Part shown: piece by piece, positions 12,401-24,400 of the stretch
How the letters are laid out: every line of letters starts with the position of its first letter
Numbering within the stretch: the first letter of the stretch is position 1
From: Saccoglossus kowalevskii
Taxonomy: Eukaryota; Hemichordata; Enteropneusta; Harrimaniidae
Direction: 5' to 3'
Assembly (NCBI RefSeq): GCF_000003605.2
Contig: NW_003156736.1
Coordinates: 249,036 to 274,760, forward strand
DNA length: 25,725 nt
The notes under the pieces: model-generated
Databases searched by the model: none
What the model was told of the DNA's origin: nothing
Seen by the model: the letters and a program-made list of their open reading frames with translations, nothing else
Translations under genes and position numbers: made by a program

Positions 12401-15400
12401 ACTTAATCAAAATTATTAAGCATGGAAATGCCCCCCCCCCCCCAAAAAAAAAAAAAATTTCGCGTTTGTCGAATCCCAAGCGATGTTTGACGCCACTACG
12501 ACGCTATGACCTTTGTTTGTCCTGTTTTCACGTTCAATTTCATGCATAATGCGTGATTCTTGCAGTGAACGGAAAATGGTTTATTATTTTTGACCCCACC
12601 CATGTCCAGACCACCGTTTTTAGTGATTATCGATACATACCCACTTCTGTACACCAAGACGCATTTGCAGTGTATAGCTGTTCTCTGCGAGAGCCAAAAA
12701 TATTTTTTCTGAAAGCACAGTTTTAAAATAAAAGATCAAAATAATAATGTTTCCTTTAATTGTAATACATTCAATGACTTTTGTATGTTGTAGGTAAAAG
12801 AAAGCAAAACAAATAAGGAAAAAGTTGTTGATGAAGATTCAGATAGTTTAGCTGAGAAAAATTCCATCAATAATGACATTGTTTCATCTACTGATGATTT
12901 GAGAGTTGGTACATTCCAGTATATCACTGATAAAGGTAGGTTAGCTGTCACAGTAGTTATACTCACTCCCCCCAGTTTACCATTATCGTATTATCTACTG
13001 ATGATTTGAGAGTTGGTACATTCCAGTATATCACTGATAAAGGTAAGTTAGCTGTCACAGTAGTTGTACTCACCCCACCCCCCCTCCCCAGTTTACCATT
13101 ATCGTATTATCTACTGATGATTTGAGAGTTGGTACATTCCAGTATATCACTGATAAAGGTAAGTTAGCTGTCACAGTAGTTGTACTCACCCCCCCCCCTC
13201 CCTCCCCAGTTTACCATTATCATATTATCTACTGATGATTTGAGAGTTGGTACATTCCAGTATATCACTGATAAAGGTAAGTTAGCTGTCACAGTAGTTG
13301 TACTCACCCCCCCCCCCCCTCCCTTCCCAGTTTACCATTATCGTATTATCTACTGATGATTTGAGAGTTGGTACATTCCAGTATATCACTGATAAAGGTG
13401 AGTTAGCTGTCACAGTAGTTATACTCACCCCCCCCCCTCCCCAGTTTACCATTATCGTATTATCTACTGATGATTTGAGAGTTGGTACATTCCAGTATAT
13501 CACTGATAAAAATAAGTTAGCTGTCACAGTAGTTGTACTCACTCCCACTGATATTAAATTTTAATTTGTATAACTTAAATTGTTTTTATTTTATAGATGG
13601 TATGAATATTCAACCCAAGCCAAATGAGATTGTCTTCTGTAGTTATAGTCCAGATAGTCTTGGCACAATGACGTGGTGTTACAAGGAACCAAGAGTGTTG
13701 ACGTATGTAGCAGTAACGCCAGTGCCGTTTACAACTAGTGTCGGTTCTGATCTTAGTAATTCAAGCCATGTAGACAAACAGGTAAAGCATAAACACAACC
13801 AGTCCTGTAGTTTTATATTAAAAACATTTACATTAAAAAACTGCAATCCATCCGGGCATTTTCACCGCTTGGCAACCCTGGCGGTGAAAACAAAGGCCAA
13901 AAACTCTCAGAAAACGGTACTTTGGGATGATTGTTGAGACTCCTCTGAACAGTGTAACAAGATTAGCCCTACGTGTGTAACACATATAAATTTGGTTGTT
14001 CAGAATTACTTCAAAGTTGAGTTTGTGTTGTTTTCTTGAATTTTCACCGGCTCGACCTGCGTTCCACAGCATTGCACACAGAGCCCATAGAAATACATGT
14101 ACAGTGGTGCGCGTCTTAGCAACGTGGAAAGTTTTGTGACGTAGCTCCGCCCCCGAGGATAAAGGAGTTTTGAGTTTTCTGGTTGCTTCAAAACTGAGCA
14201 TGTTCATGATGGAAAGGTGAGGGGGGGGGGGTATTTTATATCTAGTCATTTCTTGAACCTGTTTGAAAAAAACATGTAGAGACAAAAGTACATAAAGCTA
14301 CCAAGATGTTATAAATATATTTTGTCCAACTTCATTGTGTGTGTGTGTGACTGAAAAACATGTTTTCCATATTTTTTTGAATATGCTATAAACTTTCAAA
14401 GGTGACTTGAATGCTTTTATAGAGTCTTGCAGTGAATTCCAGTTTGTTATTCTGCCCCCAATGTTATTTGTATTGAATACTGTAGAATACTTTATTTTCG
14501 CTTGGAATTTATTTTCGCTGTTTTCGCTGAAGGGATGATTCCGTGAAAATAAAATCCAGCGAATATACTTTTTTCATATATATTTTACATTAAACTCATC
14601 AAAAATCAGTGAAAATAAATTCTACACAAAACGCCTAAAAAGCTATTTCAGCGAAAATTAATTCCAGCGAAAATAAAGTATTCCACAGTATATTTGCATA
14701 TAATTTCCCTTATATGTGGTAAATTACATCACCATACATTGAACATGTTTCATGTTTTTGACTTCGCACTAAGGAAGGAGAACAATGAACAATACTTTTT
14801 CACTTGGAATTTATTTTGGCTAAAAGAATTATTCAGTAAAAATACCCTTTTTCCTATATTTTACATTCAACTCATCAAAAATCAGTGAAAATAAACTTCG
14901 TACAAAACAGCTAAAAAAAATTTTTTAGTGAAAATTTGTATCACCTAAAATAAGTATTTTACAGTAACCATTTTTTTTCACAAACTCAGACACATTTGCT
15001 TTCGTGTTTTCAAGAATTATATGTTTGTTTTGCGTTACTGTGATCATCTTGCGCTTGTATAATTTCACATATACCATAACATCAGTTACGTACCCTTGTC
15101 TTAAAAATCCTTGGTTATATCGTTGTCTTTTCCGCTCCTAGATACCATGCACCATGGAATACTGGGACAATTTGAAGAAGTCATTTGTGGTTTATAAACA
15201 GTTGTTTGTCGCAGAGGATCAATCGTATCAAGTAAAGCTACCAGATATCAAAGATGCCACCACAGCCAATGAAAATATAGCAGCAGAGATGTGGAGAGTT
15301 GTGTTGCATTCTGGGAATTACCAAGAAGACGATTTGTAATTATTTCTGTTATGTTAATATGAATTAGGGGTGGGTTGGGGAAGGGGGTCACACCTGAGTT

Positions 15401-18400
15401 GCCATGCTGGTTATTGGTCTGTATAGTTGACACTCAAGCAATTGACCCAGCAAATGGAATTGATTAATTAAAATTTAACGCATTGCCAGTGTACGCCCCA
15501 TTGATTTTGGTATGTTTATGGAATCTTTATGAACCAAATAATGACTATTGCATTGTGTAAATACATCACTTTTATGCATTTGATTCGTGATTTACAATAT
15601 GTGCATTCAGGTTTTTTTGCCATCCAAGAAAGGTTGTATTGGCCGATGCCACTGGTCCTCCTTTGCTGTGAATAGTTGTTCAAAATTGCAGTCAACACCA
15701 AAGTTTGGCTGGATTTTGTTAACCGTTTGTGATTGTCCTGGAGAGTATAATGGTATTAGCTAAAAGGAATGTAATGAAAAAATAACTACCCTAATATGGG
15801 CATGTTTACCTTCCTAACGACAAATGATCCCATGTGCTCAGCCACAAACACTCGTATTCAGGCAATTATATATATATATATATATACTACTTGTCCAGTT
15901 GTCTTGATAACATTTCTTTTCTTTTTTTGGTTTCCAGAATTGATGATGACACATCATCCGTGCATGCCTTCACCGATGAGCCCCCGATTTCTCCCATGGC
16001 TTTGGCTGCGTCAATGCGAGTGGATTCGTGCTTTGCTGCGAAATTTGTCCCCGCATTCTCTGCATCTTTGAACTTCACTATCATACAGATAAAATGCAGC
16101 AACCATATCAAGTACGCTGGCACTGGTGAGTCAAATGGATCTTGTAATATTTCATGTGAACAATTCATTTATAAGATGATGTATAAGTGATATGGTATGC
16201 GATGAAGGTCACACAAGAATATAAAAAAAATTATTCCGGCAAGTTGCAAGATGATCACAATGTAATGTAACACATTATTATTTAGAAAAGAAAAACTAAT
16301 TTGATATTTAAAAAAAAATACTATTTTATTGATGAAACTTTTTATATATACCTAATCATTTGGCAAATTTTTGTAATTTATTGACCTCCAAAATTATGAC
16401 CTCACCAGAAATTGCTCACTCATTTTTACTACAAATATTTGTTTAGAGACATGACTTTCTATAATTATTCTATTTCTGCAACTTTTATATTTGTTGAATT
16501 TTTACTAAAAAAAATTTATCGTTTTGTATTCTAAAAACTCGACTGCTCAAAAGAAATTATTTAAAATGGTTGAAATTTTAAAGTTTTTGCGGTTTCTGGT
16601 CTACACACTTTTCAGAATTTTAGAAAAACATAAATTTAATGAAAATTCAGAATAAAAATCCACAAGCATACCTTGATTTTTTTTGGCCTAATTAATATCT
16701 TTTTCAATTTACTCTACCGCTATAGCATCGCCAGTTAAACTAGACCCATATGAATTTGATGGGACTGCCCCAGTAGATCAAGAATTTATGGTGGTTACTC
16801 TCGAAGGACCATCGGCGTTAGTCAACTGCTGGAGAGGAGACAATACAAGAACCCACATCCAGGTAGGTGCAGTGCATTGTGGGGGGGGGGGGGTATGCAA
16901 ATGTGACTATCCAGGTGGATCCAATGAATTATGGGAGAAATTTATGCAATTATTCCATCTGTATACTTTTCTTTCAACACTATGGTTGTGTTTTTTGTTT
17001 TTTCACAAAAAAATTGGTATTTTAAAAAATTCACCTTTTTTGAACAAAATTTGTTACGATTGTGAAAGTGTTTAGAAGGGAAAAATACAAAAATTAAAAC
17101 ATTTTTGTATGAATTTTTTGGTAGGACGATGAATTGAATTATTTCAATTTTTTTTGTTGTCTTCCAGATATCCAGCTCTTTGCAGTGTGACCTACTGGAG
17201 TACAGAAATCTGACGATGCAGTCTGTTATTGAGACCTTTGATATGATTGGCAGTTTATATATTAAACCCAATGCCATTGGATTGCAGTTGTCAGTGGAGC
17301 CTGTGTTCGTTAAAATTGCCCAAAGTGCAGTGCATACATTGAACTTGGCAGTGCAGACATTACTACAGGTAGAGATTGTACAAATATGTTAAATTTTTGC
17401 CCCCAGCAATTTTCAATTCTTATAATATTGATAAATTCGTGAAGGCCAAAGATTACAAAAATTCCTCTGATATGGTCACTGCTTAGAAATTTCCAAATTT
17501 TCTCGTATTTGCAGAGCAAAATTACATTTTACAAGCACTTTAGAGATGGACCAATAACAACCAGGTGTTTTTCAAGATTAATCATGGGTATATAGTTGTA
17601 GACTCTAAAAATTCAACCACCTAATTAGTCCCCGTTCGGACGGGGACTTATAATTCGGTCTCCGTGCGTCTGTCCGGAGTCATATCTCAGAATCCCTTGG
17701 ACTGATTCCGTTCATTCTTTGCATGTGCCTAGTACTTTATGTGGAACATATGCACATGCAGTAGTTTAGCGATTTGATTCAAAATGGCCGACTGGCAGCC
17801 ATCTTGTTTTTTGAAAATGTACAGGATTGTACTGTTTTTAGTTCTCTCAAAACTAATTATTTAAAACTGGTTAAAGTTATTGCAGTACATTACTACACTT
17901 TTTGAAATTGACCATCCCTCAGCACATCTCCCTTTAAATACCAAATATAAATAGAAAGTAGACTCTGTTTTAATTTTTCACACTAAAATGGTATTTGAAA
18001 ACAACATATTCAAAATATTAACAATCTATTTTTCAGAATAACAAACCCGAGAAAGAACAGCTTCTCTACAATTATTACGTGATATGCAATGACACACAGG
18101 AGACGCTACGCTTTGGTCAGGTGTCTACAGATGAATCTATTATACTGGAAAGCAGAAAAATGCATGCATACAGCTGGAGAACTCATAAATCTGCACAGGT
18201 AATTCACCCTCCATATGCTGCCCTCCATCCCTGAAATTTATGGTGGTATAGTCTAAATTACCCATCATGCTCTTGTGAACAATCATGATACACAGAACCT
18301 TTTTAGTTCCCGTTCGGACGAGGTACGAAAAGGGGACTTATAATTTGGTTTCCGTGCGTCCGTCCGGAGTCATATCTCAGAATCCCTTAGATCAATTAGT

Positions 18401-21400
18401 GATTCGATTCAAAATGGCCATCTGGCAGCCATCTTGTTTTTTGAAAATGTTGTATTTTGGACATGCTTTGTCAGTTTTCATTCAAATTTAGTACATAGAT
18501 CATACATGTTAGGATACATGTCCCAGGCTGTTCGTCAGTTCCTGAGTCTGTCTGTCCGTTCATCCGTGTGTCCGCCCGTCCCTGCGTCAGTCTGTCCAGA
18601 GTCATATTTGATACATGTCCATTTATTTCGCAATTGGATCCAAGATGGTCGACTGGCAGGCATCTTTTTGTTTTGTTTTCTTATGCGGTATCTTGGACGT
18701 GCTCTGTCAGTTTTCATTCAAATTTGGCACATACATGTACTTTATACATGTTAGGATGCATGTCCATGACAATTTGTTTCAAAATCTGGTCAAGGATGGC
18801 CGATTGACAGCCATCTGACTTTTTGGCCTTACTACTATATTTCCACAATTTATGTACCATTTTCATTCCTATTTGGCTCATACATATCAGTGTGTTTCAT
18901 AATCAAATCAAAAATGGCCGAATAACGGCTGTTTTTATTTTTGGCCATATTACTACTACACGGAACACGTGTTTTGATGTAAATAAACAATCTGTTGTAT
19001 ACGCCACTTGGAACTCAAGTTTCTAGGACACACTCGCGACAACCCCTCCGCTTTAATATGACGAGCACAAAGAGAACTTTCAAAAATTTAACAGGGACTG
19101 TGTCATTTTCAATGACTTGTTTAAGTTGTGCTTTAACAGACTGCAACTGCTTTCTATTTTGTTTACATATTGCGTCAGAGTAAAGCTTTATGAGAGTGAT
19201 CCACATCGGTAATTTGTCAGACATGCTTAGGGACGATGAACAAACTGGACACACACCCACCACCCCATCCCCTGCATGCGTTTCTTTTTCATGGGGTTTA
19301 GTGTCTAGATTACTGGTACATATCTCGACCTTTTTTTGTGAAATCATTTCTGATGTGGTATGGTATATGTCACAATATTCACATTAAATGTCATATTTGT
19401 TAAAGCGAGGGAGTCGTCACCTACGCATGCATCAGATGACCGTAGCGTGTCATTGTTTACAAACAAGCATCTACCCATTGCATTTTAGCCTGTGTTCCTA
19501 TCGTCGCTTGGGACTCAATTCCCGTGTGTACGCAGGTAACGACCCTCCCGCTTAAAAACAACACTTGTGGAAACCGTAGTATTTATCACCACGGTATGTA
19601 AATTTTAGACGCTTAACAACAAACTCAATTGATCTAAGTTCATAATAACGCTTACTGAGGGTTATAATTCTGACAATCATCAATAACCATGCGCGTCCGA
19701 CGTCGTGTGAAATTCGCTCAATTTAGTATATAAATCCTGACTGTAGTTACAAAATATTAATATAGTTTTTAGCTCTGCTGTCATCAAAAGATGACAGAGC
19801 TGTTCATTTATTCATCCCTGTCTGTCTTCCATACAGCGTTCGTCAACAACTCTATTTTAAATTTATCCTTCAAAACTGCCAGAGTAATAACTTGGTGAAC
19901 CGTTGTCAAATTTGTTCATTTATGATGATATCTTCAATTCTCTGTTTTTTAGAGAATATATTTGATAAAAAAATTATATTTTCGATGAATGTTGAATACC
20001 TCATTGTACAGTACATTATCAACTTTGTTTTGAGTAAGACACTCTACAGAGACAGCAGAGCTAGTTCAATCGCTAGGTCCTATTTATGAGGCACCTTTGA
20101 TTTATTGATAATACTAGGACATATTGGCGCTCAGCTCTACGAACAAATGATATCGGTTGATAACGTCATAGAATTATATCCGTACCACTCAATAAGGGAA
20201 TAACTCTAAACACATCTTTCTTCATTTTCAGCAACTACATGTGTGTATAGAAGGATGGGGTAACTGGCGATGGGTGGAGCCATTCAATATCGACGACACT
20301 GCAACTACGATCCGTACTATACAACACAAGGGCAAAGCAGCTACGTTGTTTGTCAAAGTCAAGCAACTATCGCCACTTCAGAAGCAGGTGAGTGCCTGTC
20401 CTCCTATGGAAAACCTCACATTCATCGCATAGCCCGTGTTTAAATTCTTTGTATGGTATACTTCCCACAGTGTCCATGTCGAAAATAAAATAGTGTGAAA
20501 TAAGAATTGAATCCAATAAATGACAGCTGACATGATTGTAAATCAGTGAGGATTTCCACGGAAACCACCTGTTTGATTGTGGTACCTTGCTTCATGGAGA
20601 ACAATTGATTATGAGTATATATTTTCCTGGTTGCTAACTTACTCTGACACATTGCCAACCATGATGAATCAAAATATCTAGAGTGATAGAGTGGAATCGT
20701 TTGAAACAGAAATTGGTCATAGAAACCTCAAAAACAAAGTTTCAATTTTTCATGTTCATGTTTTTTGAGGTTTCCAATGACTGCTTTTCGTTTCTAGCAG
20801 TTCTACTCTACGAGAATTGTTTTTTTTTATAGTTTAACTATATTCAAACTACTAGAATTGTTACTATCCGTAACTCAGCCATAAAGTTTAATGCCAGGAC
20901 ATTGAATTTTTGAAAAATGAATGGCTTGTATAACATTGTTGATAGCATGGCATAATAGTCAGCATGTTCTACTCTGTTCTAAATATTAGTACAATCTGCC
21001 CTTTCTTCCAAACACACAGTATTAGGTTTAGGAGACTGGTTTGCACATACATTTGCAATAAGCACCACAAAAATGTCAAAAGAGACTTGTTGTCTAGTAC
21101 AAAAATATATTTTTCTTAAAAAAAAAGAAATATTGATATCATTTCTTAATGTTTGTAGGTTATTATCAGCGGAAGACAGTGGTTCTCGAGTCGCTTGACC
21201 AAAGACTTGGAAGTTCAGCTGATCAGAGTTTCTAACGTAGGGTCCCGAACTATGCAAAGTAAACACACTCTACATCTACCGGCCAAAACATCTATCCCAT
21301 CATGCATTATTGAAGACGAGGCGGTTACAGGAGTCAGAGTGAGGCTGTCTGATGTGAGCTGTGATTGGTCAGAACAGTTTGCTATCAGTGGTGAAATGAG

Positions 21401-24400
21401 TAAAACATGCACATTGATTAAGGTAACAAAGTTGTTTTAATTTATTGAATTTTTGTATTAATGTGTTTATTCAAGTGCTGAAAATGATAAGTAAAATCCC
21501 AGAAAATGTTAGTATCAGTCTGTCCAGGTTTCTGTCCGTTCATGCTGTCAATTCAACTTCTGTGCAGCAGACAACAGGCATTGTCTAAAGGCCTTTTTAT
21601 ATGAGTCAATTTTTGAGGCAAGGCACCATCAATGCATAATGCAATGCAGTCACAATAAAGGTACACAAGGCAACTAACTGTGGTTAAATCAGTTGCCTCA
21701 AAAATAAAATCAAGATGGCAGTTTTTTCAGACGACGATATCTGACCCAACTCAGACGAGCTAATTGCTTTGTGTGAACTAGACTTTACATTCAGATTTAT
21801 CAGGCTTTTCATTTGTATGTCTATTATTGCTATCATTGTATGCACTGTGCAGCAGACCAAAGTAATATTAGGTAATGGTCAAAAAGTTCGTTCGTACAAA
21901 TTTTTGGGTCATCACTTGACAACCATCTCCAGTCTCATTTTGTCCAGGGCCAAGTCATGATAGAACAGTTTATTTTCTTGATATTCTTATTTAATATTTT
22001 CTTTCAATCAGATTCCTTGTACTGGTAAAAAACATATCTACATCTGGTGTAGACTATTTACAGACAATCAACAGAGGCTGGTAAGTCAAATTTATTTTTC
22101 ACCATTTTGCTTTCCCCTTCATTTTCATTTCTCTCAGTTCTCCCTTCCTCCTTTTTCTCTGCTCTTAAGTTTCCTTCCTTTTCCACAAACTCTTCCCTCC
22201 TTCCTCCTAATGAGGTTTGTCTGTATGTCCATCATCCTTTCTCTATGCTGTAACTAATGAAAAATCCGAAATTTTAAAAGCACTACAATTTCCTGATACT
22301 TTCGTATAGTGTAAAATACTTTATTTTAGCTGGAATGAATTTAGTGCCATATCTCTGCTTTCTGTGACTGATTATATTCAAATTTTAAATATTTATTATA
22401 CATCATGTCATAGATATACAGATATACTGGTTTGACGATCCTATTATAAATGGCCAAATGGTGGCCATTTTTGTACTTAAAAAATCATCAAAATCAAGCA
22501 TTTCTTGGCTGTTTACAGATGGATATTGTTCAAACTTGGACATTATAGGACCTGAATGCACATCCTTTTGTTTTTCAGATAAGATTCAAAATGTCCGACT
22601 GGCGGCCATTTTGTTTTAATGAATGTGGTTCTAGTGTCATATCTCTGACTTGCTGTGACTAATTATATTCAAATTTTAAATATTCATTATACATCATGTC
22701 ATACTCTTAAAAATGGTCGAATGGTGGCCATTTTTGTGCTAAAAAATCATCAAATATCAAGCATTTCTGTCATTTATGGATAGATTTTGTTCAAACTTGG
22801 TACAAACATTAAACATTACGGGTTCCTGATGAACGTTATTTTATTTTTTAGATCGAATTCAGAATGGCTGACTAGTGGCCATTTTGTTTTAATGAATGGG
22901 CTTCTAGAGCCATATCTCTGACATACTTTGATTGACCATGTTCAAATTTTATATATTCATTATACATGTATTTAAAATGGCTGATTTTGTTTTAATTAAT
23001 GCTGTTCCAGAGCAATATCTCTCGATACTCGTTTGACAATCAGATACAAATGTCAATCATTTAAATGTTAAACAATCATCATAATCATATTTCTGACATG
23101 TTTATATTCCAGCTATATTACTATAAACAAAACCATATATCTTAAATTTGATAACTAACAGGGACTGTGCCCATACATGGCTTGTTTTCACTGAATCATT
23201 CCTTCAGCGAAAATAGCAAAAACAAATTCCAAGCGAAAGTAAAGTATTTCACAGTAATTGAAATAGAGCATATAGGTACTCTTTCCTGTAACAATTTTAG
23301 GGGGTAATTCTCTATTTTTCGTCGTCATCATTGTCAACTTTGTTGCCTGGCTCTTCCCGGTAATATAAAATATTTTTGTCAAATTTTGCATTCTGTCCGA
23401 ATTTGAGAAAAAAAATATAGAAAAGACAAGCTGCAAATTTGAATATTTGCAAGTACTGTAAAATACTTTATTTTCACTCAGAATTTTATTTTCGATATTT
23501 TCGCTGTGCAGCAATGAAAATAAAATTTAGGGAATATACTATTTTTTCTATATTTGACATTCAACTCGCCAAAAATCAGTGAAAATAAATTCCTTACAAA
23601 ACACAAGTCTTTTCAGTGAGAATTGATTCCAGCTAAGTATTTCACAGTATACCAAGTTAAATACATTGTTACATTTTTGTTACAGGTTCTCTTCAGCCCG
23701 TTATTTGTTGTTCGTAGTCACCTGCCGAGACCGGTAGTAATGAACATAGAGACGAGTAAAACCAAGTCAATACGCCATTACAACATTTCAGATCAGGGAC
23801 AGAATATATCCTTATATGATCTGGAACCAGATATCTGGCATTATGTTACATTTCAACTCAGGTCAGTGTTACCATGGAAACATGCATTGCGATTGCCTTC
23901 TATTGTTCATTGTATATGTCGTCTGTATTTATTTCAGTAATGACCACTGTTTGTGTTTCATGTTGACAGGGCAAATGTGTGAAATACTGCCCTTTTTACT
24001 GACACAGTTTACATATTTTTTCTTTTTTGTCACATTATTCTGTATTTTTCAATAATTTATTTATTAATTTTGAAGCAAAGGGATATAATTTCTCATGAAT
24101 TACAAGTTTTGAACAAAAAATATGGAAAAATTTAAATTTGATTTTAGTGGGAGGTGAAAAAAGTTGATTTTTTTTTTTTTGCTTTTGTTTTTTTATACTT
24201 GATACGATGCTGTTTCAGACAATTTTTTTTTGGGAAAAATATGTCCAAGCACCTTTGAGTTTTCTTGTTCAATACAAGACATACAAAATAGTTGGGTAGC
24301 TATTTTTTAATATTCACCAGCGTAATTGTACATATTCAATAATGATCAAATCATACAGAAATGAAAACACGCTATGTTTTCTCCCACATATAGTGCAAAA

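Larger units (their letters stand above)
12880..13553 (+). repeat. Tandem array of exon N end, donor and intron start (6 copies)
   Basis: The donor junction recurs at 12936, 13043, 13159, 13277 and 13398, with a sixth, mutated copy at 13512 (GT changed to AT). Spacing is 107-121 bases and varies mainly with the length of a poly-C tract. Each repeat after the first also carries CCCCAG|TTTACCATTATC, a potential acceptor. Sequence between copies is almost identical, so the array is recent. Confidence 0.95.
13782..15141 (+). other. Intron O/P with two MITE-like elements and a GC-richer patch
   Basis: A perfect 10-base inverted repeat TTTTCACCGC/GCGGTGAAAA occurs at 13859-13890. A patch at about 14035-14220, less AT-rich than its surroundings, ends in a G run. 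Two TACTGTA-type elements lie at 14478-14690 and 14790-14966. An ORF on the minus strand (13833-14285) crosses the patch but shows no protein family. Confidence 0.6.
18199..20231 (+). other. Intron T/U (2 kb) packed with repeats
   Basis: The longest intron here. It has repeat copies at 18305-18447 and AAAATGGCC fragments up to about 18960, a stretch with inverted GC-richer segments (about 19010-19560) and an inverted-repeat element (19771-20062). Small ORFs at 18285-19387 fall within these repeats and look non-coding. Confidence 0.7.
22081..23685 (+). other. Intron W/X, repeat-dense
   Basis: A pyrimidine-rich stretch (about 22095-22205) is followed by tandem copies of a repeat of about 280 bases (22343-23060) between inverted MITE-like ends (about 22308 and 23257), and then a complete MITE-like element (23454-23649) that ends 36 bases before exon X. 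Confidence 0.75.

Noticed and set aside
13298-13564. ORF reading through two array copies (88 aa)
   Set aside because: It runs through poly-C tracts and donor sites; the repeat structure with splice sites explains it better.
13833-14285. 150 aa ORF on the minus strand
   Set aside because: No recognisable family, crosses a G run and a hairpin, and lies wholly inside a VPS13B intron.
18285-19387. Cluster of small ORFs on both strands in the 2 kb intron
   Set aside because: They overlap imperfect repeats and show repeat-derived peptides, not conserved protein.
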